From Rhynchopus euleeides (Eukaryota; Euglenozoa; Diplonemea; Diplonemida; Diplonemidae), in assembly GCA_963210315.1 (NCBI GenBank), contig OY723262.1, positions 1,798,001 to 1,862,000 of the forward strand: a stretch of DNA of 64,000 nucleotides. The letters run 5' to 3'. Below are positions 29,312 through 39,145 of this stretch, in pieces. The position numbers and the translations under genes are program-made. The notes under the pieces are model-generated. The model searched no databases and was not told the origin of the DNA. It was given only the letters and a program-made list of their open reading frames with translations. Position 1 is the stretch's first letter, and each line of letters begins with the position of its first letter.

Positions 29312-30649
29312 ATGTCGCTGTCATGCCCGCAGTCCCCCAAGAGCATCTGCAGCGGGCTCAGCGGGGCCGCTGCCGCGCTCCGCGTAGTCGAGCTCGTCGA
29401 GGAAGGCGGTGCCACTGCGGCGGAGGCCCACGAGGCCCTGCGGATGCCAGGCGCACAGATGGACGGGGCAATGGTGGAGCGCGTCGTGGCACACGCCTGG
29501 GAACGGGTGGGCGGGCGGGCCCCGCTGCGCACCTCCATCAGGGCACGCATGCGGGACAAGACGGGGTTCAACGTCGTCGACATCCGCGAGACGGGCAGGA
29601 TCCCTGAGGTCCCCCTCAGGCGGGAGTACGAAACACACGGCGACCACGGCGCGGTGCGGAAGGCGTTCCGCCTCACCCAGGCCGACCAGCACAAACGCTT
29701 CACCCACGCCCTCCGCATGCTCCACACGCCACGCGAAGAGCAGTGCTGGCGTGCACAGGACAGGCACACCCCTCCGCGCCCCCCGCTGACAACCTATGTG
29801 TCCCGCCCCCCGGAGCTGGCCCCGCTGCTGTTCCACATCTCGCTCGTCAACACGGGGCTCGCAGATCCCGTGCGGTGCGCCCTGCTGGCGGATGGCGTGC
29901 GGGCGTGCCCCTTCCTCAGCTCGCTGTGCCTGGCAGGGTGTGGGATGCCCCCAGAGGGCGCCGCCATGCTGGGCAGCGCCCTCGCAGCCCACCCGTCGCT
30001 CCTGCGGCTGGATGTGTCGGGCAACCGCCTAGGCCCCGTCGGTGCGGAGAAGCTGGTCGTGGTGGCACAGAGGAGCGTGACGCTGCGGCACCTCGATGTG
30101 TCGCTCAACCGCCTGGGCGATGCCGGGTGCGGCGCGGTGTGCGGTGCGATCCTGGGGAACGCCCGCTCGGCCCTCCAGTCCCTCAGCGTCGCGTGCAACG
30201 CCATTGGGGCGAAGGGGGGCTGGCACCTCTCACGCCTGCTGAGGGACCACAGCTGCCTGCAGTCTCTCGACGCCTGGAGGAATAACCTCGGTGCGCGGCC
30301 TGTAAGGCTCCCGCAGTCGGGCATCTCATACATGTTTGAAACCCTCCCGTCTGCGAAGAATCTCTTGGTGTTGAACGTCACCCACAACGCGATCTGTGGG
30401 TCCGACGTGGATCTGCTTGTCCAGGCGCTGCGCGTTGCGCAGCACAGCCGTGCCCTGCCCCGCAGATGCCATGCCGTGCTGCGGGAAGGGAACAGCGTGT
30501 CCGCCGCGCAGCAGGCAGAGCTTTCGCTTTACTTTAATGCCACGGCGCCACGCCATGACGACGTGCTTCTGCGAGAGCTCAATGGGGTCTCCGCCTTGCC
30601 GTGCGACGGAGCGAGAAGGGTCGGAGGATGGCCCGACAGCACGGCATGA
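29312..30649 (+). CDS. Leucine-rich repeat protein (RNI-like)
   Basis: The 445-residue protein has an N-terminal helical region of about 150 residues that I do not recognise. LRRs of the ribonuclease-inhibitor type follow at about 190-370 (SSLCLAGCGMPPEGAAMLGSAL, LLRLDVSGNRLGPVGAEKL, LRHLDVSLNRLGDAGCGAV, LQSLSVACNAIGAKGGWHL, LQSLDAWRNNLG, LLVLNVTHNAICGSD). Such proteins commonly act as scaffolds and, in flagellates, often occur in the axoneme. No signal peptide or membrane span is visible. The start is the first Met after a C-rich 5' region. Confidence 0.8.
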   Translation: MSLSCPQSPKSICSGLSGAAAALRVVELVEEGGATAAEAHEALRMPGAQMDGAMVERVVAHAWERVGGRAPLRTSIRARMRDKTGFNVVDIRETGRIPEVPLRREYETHGDHGAVRKAFRLTQADQHKRFTHALRMLHTPREEQCWRAQDRHTPPRPPLTTYVSRPPELAPLLFHISLVNTGLADPVRCALLADGVRACPFLSSLCLAGCGMPPEGAAMLGSALAAHPSLLRLDVSGNRLGPVGAEKLVVVAQRSVTLRHLDVSLNRLGDAGCGAVCGAILGNARSALQSLSVACNAIGAKGGWHLSRLLRDHSCLQSLDAWRNNLGARPVRLPQSGISYMFETLPSAKNLLVLNVTHNAICGSDVDLLVQALRVAQHSRALPRRCHAVLREGNSVSAAQQAELSLYFNATAPRHDDVLLRELNGVSALPCDGARRVGGWPDSTA

Positions 30650-31085
30650 CCTGGTGGTAGCCGTTGCCACGGTCTCCCACCAGTGGCATGTGTGTTGTCG
30701 GGTAGGTGTGTTTGTCGGCTAGCCTTCTCCCCACCCGGAGTCCCGCACACATCAAAAGGGCAACTGCTGGTGTGCCGGCGCGATTCTAGATCCCCTTCTG
30801 TCTGCGTCTCATGGGGGGGAAGCATCCTCCACCCCCACCACCCACCCCTCCCCATCCAATGGGGGCAAATGGTGCTGTGAAGCTCTTTCCGGAGGGGGCA
30901 GTGTGGTTGCCGTCGCATTTGATCCCCCACCCCACCCCACACTCCGCTCCCGCCATCCGTTTCCCCCAAATCCACGCAGCCCGCCCTGCATCGAGAGTGA
31001 GTGGGGGGGCGTGTGGAGTGCCCTGAGACCCGTGCCCCCTGCACTACACAGGGTTGGTTGTTGTTGTCACTGCTATGCTGGGAGG
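30650..31085. other. Intergenic, no gene seen
   Basis: C-rich DNA with an acceptor-like CTACACAG ending at 31051, 34 nt before the next start. Confidence 0.6.
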
Positions 31086-31445
31086 ATGAGCGCTGTGGTT
31101 GAGGCACAGCTGCAGGATCAGATCAACAGAAATTTCGTCCTGATGCTGCAGATGAGCGCGGCTTTCAAAGAGGGGGAGACGGAGCGCATCGCTGCCGTCA
31201 GGCAGGAGCTGCGTGCCGGGCTGCGCTCCCTCCGTGCCTTGCGCGACTGCCTTGTGATAGAGCTCCGCCGCGATGCCCTTCGCGAGGAGGGTGTGGACAG
31301 CACCCACCCACACCTTCGCGGCCCGTCGGCCAGCCCCATTCCTGCAGCAGCCGTTGATGTGTCGGGTTCAGCCCAGGAGAGGTCTGGTGGGGCTGCTGTG
31401 CCGGACTCGCAAGGGAGCCAGAAGAAGCGCCGTCGCACTGGTTAG
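31086..31445 (+). CDS. Small SSXT (SS18/GIF)-like protein
   Basis: Residues 13-52 of this 119-residue protein align without gaps to the SSXT domain consensus as I recall it. The conserved points are Asn after Q-x-x-x-x, an LML hydrophobic patch, the central Gly (EGE), the L-x-x-x-L-x-x-L ladder and the closing Asp. SSXT proteins (human SS18, plant GIF) are transcriptional co-activators in SWI/SNF complexes. The rest is low-complexity and ends in a basic QKKRRRTG, a possible nuclear signal. Similarity is weak and the protein is shorter than SS18, so an unrelated coiled-coil protein is the alternative. Confidence 0.45.
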   Translation: MSAVVEAQLQDQINRNFVLMLQMSAAFKEGETERIAAVRQELRAGLRSLRALRDCLVIELRRDALREEGVDSTHPHLRGPSASPIPAAAVDVSGSAQERSGGAAVPDSQGSQKKRRRTG

Positions 31446-31782
31446 ACAGAAGGAGAGGGAGTGGTGGGTGTCGGAGGCGTGAGGCTGCGAGGCTGCTGGG
31501 GGTGTGGGTCTCGTCTTGCTCTCAAGGGGCGGTGGTGGTGGCGTCGGTCGTGTGGGGGTGTGGGGGAGGGGAGGGGAGGGGAGGGGGGCGGTTGCCGGGC
31601 TGCTTGTGTTTTGATCTTGTCGGAGAGGGAAATCGTGGGTTGGCTGGCAGCGGAGCACCGGACCCGGCCCCCCGCCCCACGGGGGTCTGCATTAATGTGG
31701 GTGGAGGGTTGTGTGAGGTTGATTGTTGGTTCAGGAGACTGCTGCACACACGCAACACACCTCGCAGGAAAACAGCGACACG
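31446..31782. other. Intergenic, G-rich
   Basis: No gene seen. GGGAGGGGAGGGGAGGGGAGG at about 31565-31590 is a strong G-quadruplex-type motif on the + strand. A CTCGCAG acceptor-like site ends at 31767, 16 nt before the phosphatase start. Confidence 0.5.
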
Positions 31783-34537
31783 ATGAGGGCTGTGTTCGTG
31801 GCGTGTGCAGCGGTTGCCGCTGTGCAGGCAAACATGATTGATGTTGTGGAGCCACTGAAGGCTGCGCCGTCGTCCTGCGCGCACGGCTGCGACGACTGGA
31901 CGAACCACCCAGGGACGCTGTGGAAGGACGGTGTTGTGCCTGCCGGGGCGGGGAGCAACTGCGCGCAGCCTGGGGCAGCAGTGAACGACTACAAGTACGG
32001 TGCGTGGTGCTTCTGCAAGGAGGCTGCTGTTGAGGCACCTCTGCCGCCCAGCTGGGACCGGATCGACAACGGGCTGTGTGAGGTGGACGCGAAGCAGTTC
32101 GGGTCGTCTGCCCCGAAGGGGTTTGCGTATGACACGGCAGGGGCACGTGCCAACGCGCTGTACTATCCTGGGAAGGTGACGGTGAGCCAGTGCCAGGACC
32201 TGTGCTCGGGGAACCTCACGAACTGCGTGTTTGTGGGGTACGACGCTGCGGCACAGCGCTGCTACTTCGCCGAGTGGTGCACCACCTTCAACAGGACGGA
32301 GTCTGGGTTCGTGACGTACCACAACGGGGCACAGCCCGTGCCGCCGGCACCCACGTCGCACCAGTCTGCGTACGGCTACTGCACGTCGCCCCTGGGTGTG
32401 CCGGAGCAGATCAACATCCAGATTGCGTCGACGGACTCTGTGGTGCTGTCCTTCGTCACGTTCGAGAGCGCGGCGCCTGCCGGGAACCCGACGGCTGTGG
32501 TCAACGGGACGACGTACACCGGTGTGACGCACGTGCACGTGTCTGTCGGCGGGGACAGGACGTACTACATGCACTTCGTGCAGGTGTCGGGGCTGAAGTC
32601 CCGGCAGACGTACTCGTACACGGTGGTGAGCGGTGCTGCAGGGGCGACACGCAGCCCCGCCTACACGTTCCGCGCACCGTACCCGGAGGGGGAGACGCGC
32701 GTCAACATCTACGGGGACATGGGGATCTACACGTGGAACAACCTGGAGTGGCTGGAGCGGGACTGCCGCAGCGGGGACGCGGACCTGATTGTGCACATGG
32801 GTGACCACGCGTACAACGAGGGTGACGAGGACGAGCGCCGCGCCGACGGCTACATGAACGGGTTCCAGCCTGTGCTGTCGGGGTGCTCGTGGCTGCCCAA
32901 CGTCGGGAACCACGAGTTCTACGACGGTGTGAAGCTGGCACGGTACCTGGACCAGACGTGGCAGAAGTGGGGCCCCCTCCCCTCCCTGGAGACCCCGCAG
33001 GAGCTGCGCGGGCACGCCACCGCAACGTCTGCGCTCGGCTACCTGCTGGCGGCAGGGAACCACCACGGGGCGGGGCTGCAGAGCTCCGTGCCCTCGGACA
33101 CCAGCAGGTACTTCAGCGTGGACCTGGGGATGATGCATCTGGTGGCGCTGAACATGAACGGGTACTTCGGCGTGGACTCGTGCGGGGACACGTGCATCAA
33201 GGCGCAGCTGGAGTGGCTGAAGAAGGATCTGGCCCTGGCCAACCAGAACCGGGCGAAGCAGCCGTGGGTCGTCGCGTTTGCCCACTTCCCGCTGTACTGC
33301 ACCGGGTGCCTCACGAAGAGCGCCTTCTACGAGTCTGCGGCTGCGGAGAAGTACGGGAACGCCAACAAGACTGCCGCCACGGCGTGGGGCAAGACCCCGG
33401 AGGGGATGCGCCGCCTGCGCGAGCAGGGCTTCGGGCAGGGCTGCGCAACACCGCGACTGTGGTCAACGACTTCGAGCCCATCTTCCAGGAGTACGGCGTC
33501 GACATCTTCCTGGCTGGGCACTGGCACTACTACGAGTCGCTGTTCCCTGCCGCACCGGGGCCCGACTCGTGCCGCACCTGCGCCAACCCCGTCCAGAAGG
33601 ACTTCAACGCCCCCAACGTCACCGTCCACGTGACGACCGGCAACGGCGGGCCCCCGGGTGCCGACAGCTTCACAGAGGACTGCCCCTCCCCCGACTGCGG
33701 CAAGATCCCCGCGTCCCGCTTCCAGTCCACCGAGTTCGGCTACGGCCGCATCATCGCACACAACGTGACCCACCTGACCTACCAGCAGTTCAACAACAAG
33801 GACGGCAAGCTTGCGGATGAGTGGACCATCTACCAGCCCACTCACGGGCCCTTCCCCAAGATGCTGTGATCTGTGTTCTGATCGCCACTGCCATGCTGAC
33901 ATGTGGAGTGCATGCGGGACACTACCACCTGCGAATATTCCCCCCTGTATCCCTCTCTTTGCGATCCACTGCCACATCCCGCTTCTCCTTGGTGGGACTG
34001 CCGCATGGTGCCAGCTCTGGCGGATCTCTTCGAGCTGGTGCCGTGTTTGTTTTGTTTCAAAAGCTATCTTGAACCGGGTGGCCACATGTCGAGGATGCGT
34101 TGCACCCCTTCTAGAAGAGGGGGAAGGGATGCATGACGCTTATCCCGATGCGGGCCCGGTTCACATGTTTCTGTGTTTTTTTCATCCATCCAACCAAATA
34201 CCACAACGAACGTATTAGTTTGTCAATTGTTGTTGTAAAAGCGTTGCAACAAGCTCAGGTATCCTGTCAACGGACAGCCGCAATTTGTGTTTGAGGTGAG
34301 GCCAACAGCGGGATTCTGACGCATCTCCTTTGTCGAATCAACCGCAGGGTTGTGCCACACATGTTGTGGTATCTATCTTGGCCGGAATGCAGGGCGAGGG
34401 GCTGCGATATGAAGCATCGCGGATTCAACACAAAAGCTGTAATGTGTCGTGTGGTCCGCGGCGTGTCAGTGCGCTGCCAGTGGTTTGATTGCCGTAACAA
34501 AGGGACCATCGACATCAGCGTTGCGCGTGATGTTACG
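31700..34537 (+). repeat. Segmental duplication containing the PAP gene, copy 1
   Basis: It matches 59698-63000. The block from 31700 to the stop codon at 33869 is essentially identical. Beyond it only patches align (about 33966-34215 and 34404-34537), with visible substitutions and unequal spacing. Confidence 0.85.
31783..33869 (+). CDS. Purple acid phosphatase, single-base frameshift, copy 1
   Basis: This encodes a secreted metallophosphatase of the purple acid phosphatase family, which hydrolyses phosphomonoesters with a binuclear metal centre. A signal peptide (MRAVFVACAAVAAVQA) is followed by a Cys-rich PAN/WSC-like segment (about 130-165) and a fibronectin-like PAP N-domain (about 210-300). 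Metal-site motifs follow in order: GDMG (~311), GDHAY (~341), GNHE (~375) and AHFPLY (~499). Near 33430-33445 the frame is lost. The C-terminal part, with NDFEPIFQEYGVDIFLAGHWHYYE (the GHxH metal motif) and the rest to the stop at 33869, is in the -1 frame. No GT-AG intron of suitable length bridges the shift. Reading in one frame would add a non-homologous tail to 33633 and lose GHxH. The shift may be a shared mutation, programmed frameshifting or a sequencing artefact. Confidence 0.85.
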
Positions 34538-34970
34538 TTAATCTCTCCCCGTTTCCTGCACCCCCTCCTCCCCCGACGGCCCCACATCATTACCCTTTCG
34601 TTTATCTTGCGCGACTGTCGCGGAAGGTGTCCAGTCCTGCCACCCTGGCCGGCCCACCCATCTGCTCCAGACCCGGAGCGCACCGGCGCCATTCTGGCGC
34701 GCAGTTGTGCTCTCCCAGGAATGTCATGCAGAATCAGACGACCAGGCTGAGCTTCGAACTGGGCTTTCGATTCGCGTGAGCGTGCCCATGTGAACACGTG
34801 TGTTTTAGCTTTGGAAGACGTGCGTCCAACTCGCAAAGAGACCCCGCCCACTCCTCCCGTCATTTTCGCCCAGTGTCGGTTGCACCCAACGAGCCCTGAC
34901 GACCTGCACACCACGCACACACACCCACCCCACCACAGGCCTGACGCAAGGCCACGCCCATCGCCCCACA
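33870..34970. other. Intergenic, duplicated 3' flank of PAP
   Basis: No gene seen. Patches at 33966-34215 and 34404-34537 recur after PAP copy 2. A CACCACAG acceptor-like site ends at 34938, 32 nt before the next start. Confidence 0.6.
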
Positions 34971-36587
34971 ATGCCTGTCTCAAGGAGCGATGTGCTGGGA
35001 GTGGTCCTGTCGGTGTGCCTGCTGTGCAGCCTTCCTGTAGCGCAGGGCGCCAACCGCCTTGGGAGCGAGATCGTCCCGGGCGATCGGAGCGAGGACCTCC
35101 TGAATTGCATGTGCTTCGACGAGACGACGGGGAAGGACTGCCCGGAGTCCAGCGTCGGCAGCCAGCCTTGCGAAGATTGGGCAAAGTCGCTGGCCACCGA
35201 TGTGTGGCCAGCGGTGCTCCTTCTGGTGCTCTTCTGGGTCGTCGTGATCTGGCGTTGTGCGCGGTGCTGCTGCAAGTGCTGCGGGTCGTCTGTGCCCTCC
35301 GGCGGATGCTGTGGCGGCTACTCTGCTCTGGAGGCGCAGAACCAGGCATACGATGCCAACACATCCCCCTTCAGGGGCTACGGCTCCTGCCAGCGCTACA
35401 CCTTCAGGATCCTGCTCGCGTCTGCAGCGGGCATTGCTATCGCGCTCGTCGCGCCGGGGCTGGCTCTCAACGAGCAGATCACCGATGGCGTCAAGGGGGT
35501 GGGGAAGGAGATTGACACGTTTACGCAGGATCTCAGCCACGCCCTGGCCTTCATTGACAGGGATGTGGTGACGCTGCCGGATCTGACACCGAGTGCTCGC
35601 GATACGCTCACCTCGCAGTCGTCTGCTGTTTACTCTGCGATCGACACTGTCAACGACTACAAGGATGATATCTATAAGTACAACCACGACGACAAGATCA
35701 AGTCGAGGGAAGGAGCCACGGTGATATTTGGCGCTGTTGTCCTGTTCATGTTTCTCCTGATCGGACTTGTCGGCGTGTTCAGCTGCTCGCGGATCTTCCC
35801 TGCAATTATCTTTGGCCTGATGTGCATCGTTGTGCTGGTCATTGCGGCGGTGACGATTGCCCACCACTTCGCAGCCATGGCCACATCAGATGTGTGCACG
35901 AACTACGACATGGTTGCGATTGAGCTCAACCAGAAGATCGGGCACGAGGTCGGCTGCAACCCTGGTTCGACCGACAAGCTTGCAAAGGTCAACACTCTGT
36001 TCGCGGAGTCGAGCATGAAATTCCAGGACCGGATGTGCACAGACTACCTGTCGCAGCAATACGGCGGGGTTGGCTTCTGTGAGATCTTCAACTGCAACCT
36101 GGCAGAGCTCTGCCAGCCGAACACCACGACGCTCGCGCAGTTCTTCGACACACTCCTGACATCCACAGTCAGGCAGAACGCCACAGGGCTTGCTGGGGCC
36201 GTGACTGGCCAGGTCCTGTTGACCTGCACTGCCCCCTGCACCGTGTCGTCATGCGCTGGGCAGTGCACAGGGTCGCTGCAGGACGTCTCACAGAGCATGG
36301 CAGGTAACTGGTCCACATACGGCCCGATCATCAGAGAGTTCGAGGCAGAGGTGATCCCCATCTCGACCTGCCTCACGGTGCGCCAGCTGATCAACAACGT
36401 GCGCCACCCCTTCTGCACCGACATATCCGACCCCCTGGTCGACGTCTTCGCCCTCTGCCTCACCTGCCTGCTGCTCGCCCTGCTGTCCGCAGTCCTCCTG
36501 ACGCTCGGCACGAAACGCTTCATCCCTGAAGCACGGGCTGGCCAGATCATGTGCGTCTCGCAGGGGCCTCCAGGCAAAGGTGTCTGA
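34971..36587 (+). CDS. Pentaspan membrane protein, prominin/tweety-like topology
   Basis: The 538-residue protein has a signal peptide (about 1-26), a short ectodomain with four Cys, and TM1 (77-96). A Cys-rich cytoplasmic patch (RCARCCCKCCG, 95-105) follows. Then come TM2 (146-165), a loop of about 80 residues, TM3 (249-270), TM4 (274-297), a 180-residue Cys-rich loop with N-glycosylation sequons, and TM5 (about 490-512). Five spans, two extracellular loops and a Cys-rich patch just after TM1 are the plan of prominins, which mark membrane protrusions and cilia; tweety channels share the topology. This is architecture-based; sequence-level homology was not established. Confidence 0.5.
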   Translation: MPVSRSDVLGVVLSVCLLCSLPVAQGANRLGSEIVPGDRSEDLLNCMCFDETTGKDCPESSVGSQPCEDWAKSLATDVWPAVLLLVLFWVVVIWRCARCCCKCCGSSVPSGGCCGGYSALEAQNQAYDANTSPFRGYGSCQRYTFRILLASAAGIAIALVAPGLALNEQITDGVKGVGKEIDTFTQDLSHALAFIDRDVVTLPDLTPSARDTLTSQSSAVYSAIDTVNDYKDDIYKYNHDDKIKSREGATVIFGAVVLFMFLLIGLVGVFSCSRIFPAIIFGLMCIVVLVIAAVTIAHHFAAMATSDVCTNYDMVAIELNQKIGHEVGCNPGSTDKLAKVNTLFAESSMKFQDRMCTDYLSQQYGGVGFCEIFNCNLAELCQPNTTTLAQFFDTLLTSTVRQNATGLAGAVTGQVLLTCTAPCTVSSCAGQCTGSLQDVSQSMAGNWSTYGPIIREFEAEVIPISTCLTVRQLINNVRHPFCTDISDPLVDVFALCLTCLLLALLSAVLLTLGTKRFIPEARAGQIMCVSQGPPGKGV

Positions 36588-38423
36588 GTGCAGTGCTTGT
36601 GTGAATAGCGGTCGAGCCGTGCAGGACACGTGTCCTAGTCAAAGGTGTTTCGTGCGTCGCGGGTTGGTGTGTACTGCACAGCTGCCCAACAATAATAGAC
36701 TGCCTTCTGGCAAACCTTGTGCGTGTGGTGGGACGTGTGTCCTGAGTGGGGCGGTCCTGTATGGGTCACGTATTCACTTTGGGTGTGAGAATGGTGATTG
36801 CCTTCCTTCTGGCCTCCGCTTTTGTGTAAGGCGGGGGCGAAGAACCACTGTGTGTTTCGTGCAAATCTGAAGAGAAGAGCCGAATGGCATTCGTCGATCG
36901 CGGGAACACCACCCACGCGCATGTTGTGCGGGTGGTGATCTGCAAAGGATTTGCACGGGCCCAGTTTCCTTCCGCGTTCGACCACAACTCTCAACAGAAA
37001 AAATATACCAAAAAAAGCCTTGAAAAGAAACGAACTTGCAAAGAGAAGAAGAAACCTGGTGAACGAGTTAGCTATGTCCACACCGCCATTTCAGCACTGC
37101 GAGGCGGGCCTTGAAAAAATGAACCAAACCGAAGATCCCGCATGGTGTCAATATTGTACTTGCCCGCTCTGCCGGTCATCGCGATTCAGCTCGGATGGCA
37201 GTGTCAGGCTGAGCGGGCATGTTGTTATTTGCGTTCACCCAGTTGTAAGGCGGAGAAACGAAGCTGTTGCAGCGCAAGTGTTCACGCATGCACACCATAC
37301 AGCATACATGGCACAAACCAGCGTACACGGATTTCCCCCGCCCAGGCTTGGATAAGAGTAATATTGTCAAGGACAGCGTAAACAAATCACGCAAGAAGAA
37401 AGCGCTCTTTTATTGCTCTGCACACCGCCCTTCCGCGGGTGTCTTGTGCGAAACCCTCGGCCCAGCGCATCACGAAAGTGGAGCCGCAGTGCCAGAGAGC
37501 CATTGTTGCAGACACCTCCCCCCACCCCCCTCCCCTCACAACCCAGCGAAGGGGGCTGCGGCACGCCCTGTGCCATCCCAAGTCTACCCACACATCCCTT
37601 CTTCGTGCTGCCTGAATCTGTTTATACAAACAAGAAACAGCAGCACCGGACATCCCCCAGGTGGGGTGCACGGGAGGACGTACCCATGTGTGCGTGGGAC
37701 AAAGTGGGATGCCGCTCGGCCTGCTTGCCTCTCGGGGCATTTGCCTTTGGGGGACATGGGAGGGTGCCAGGGGGTCTGTTTGGCAGAATTCTTCAAATCA
37801 CCCCGCCGAGAAGTGTGTCAGGCCTATGCCGGAGCTGTGCTGCAGCAATGCTGGGCGTGTTTCTCTGCATCATTTGCTTCTCTGTCGTGTCGATACATCC
37901 ACCTTGCTTCTACAGAGTAACACCCCCAGCCGCCCCCCGCCCACCCGGTTGCACGAGACGCATTACATAGTTGGGTTAGCAGACTCAGTTCACTGACATC
38001 ACGCAGTGTCTCCCGAAAGGCCACAACGTGAGAACCGAGCCCGCTTTTCATTATGTTTACCGATTCAGTTTCCTTTGTGCGCTCAACAAAAAGTAGTCCG
38101 GAGCTTTTCTCCCACAGTTGCTGGACAGGGTGTCCACAATAAATCGAAAGGAGTACAGTTGCAGGCCTGCATCAAATAAAGTGATTCCCCACCTCCTCCT
38201 GGCCGCCCGAGCTATACGACTGCAAACCCACCCCGTTTCAATCCTGTGGTGCAAAGCCAAGGGTGGTGCACATCTCGAAGAGGTGTCGGTAAAAGTATAA
38301 AAAAAATAATCCCCCCCCTCCAGGGCTGTTCCTAACTGGGGGGCTTGTTCCCCACTTTCAGGATTCTGAACTTTTTTTCTAAGAATTTTTGTAAGGGGAA
38401 AAAAGTTTTTTTCTAAGAATTTT
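36588..38423. other. Intergenic, no gene seen
   Basis: About 1.8 kb without a supported frame. It includes the ~90-bp repeat at 38074-38160. Confidence 0.6.
38074..38160 (+). repeat. Diverged ~90-bp repeat, copy 2
   Basis: Partner of 20942-21033; it shares GTGCGCTCAACAAAAAGTAG, GTTGCTGG and CGAAAGGAGTAC in the same order. Confidence 0.6.
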
Positions 38424-38430
38424 GTTAGGG

Positions 38431-39138
38431 CAGGGCATTAGTTTGACCTTCCCGACGGAGCCTGAAACCTGGTTACCCTGGTTATGACCCACCAAATATT
38501 TTCGCTCGGGCGCTTCGCGCCCGAGCGCCTCCTGCGCCGTTGTGACCGCGGCGTGCTATTATCTGTCTCCCCACCCCCAGGTTATGTATAGTCTCTACTT
38601 CCCCCGGGTTTGTGAGAGGTGTCAGACACAGCACACAATTCGCGCTGGTGCCAGGAGGATAACCCATCTACACGCGTGGAGTTGCGCCCCGGGTTTCCCA
38701 CCACCCATGGTGTTGCACCAGTCAGTGGCGAAGGACACGACGCGGTTCCAGAATCTGTCCCCAGGGATTCTGTCCGCTCCAGCAGAATGCTGCAGATGTT
38801 GGCCGCATTCCGGCTGTTGCAATCTTACGGCACGTTACGGGTCGATCACACACGAATCCGGGTCGCATGCTGGCTCACCTTCGTCGTGGCCTGGGTTTCG
38901 TCGGTGAGGGACGGCGCAGAAGGGGGCTGTACAATCTTGGCCTGCATCTGCCGCCGAATGACAGATGCAGGTCGTGTCGTACTATTGCTGCTTGGTGGGG
39001 CTAGCGCAGCAGGTTACTTGGTCAGGGAAACCCCCGGTTCCGAGCCAGATTTTTGACTTTTTTTTATTTTTTGAAATAACCAGTTTTCTCCAAATCCTGG
39101 TTATCATAACCGGATAACCAGCCCAAACTAATGCCCTG
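38431..39138. mobile_element. 708-bp non-autonomous hAT-like element
   Basis: The ends are CAGGGCATTAGTTTG and its exact inverse. GTTAGGG flanks both sides (38424-38430 and 39139-39145); an eighth duplicated base would carry one mismatch. CAG-type termini and a 7-8-bp duplication point to hAT. No coding region was recognised. The interior has a hairpin CTCGGGCGC-ttc-GCGCCCGAG at about 38505. Confidence 0.75.
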
Positions 39139-39145
39139 GTTAGGG

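Noticed and set aside
31522..33285. 587-codon minus-strand open frame, and its twin at 59666-61282
   Set aside because: It is antisense to the phosphatase gene; Val/Arg/His-rich composition mirrors the GC-rich coding strand and no domain is visible.
33351..33438. Small intron explaining the phosphatase frameshift
   Set aside because: Every GT-AG pair tried near the site has a length that does not restore the frame (remainder 1, not 2, on division by 3).
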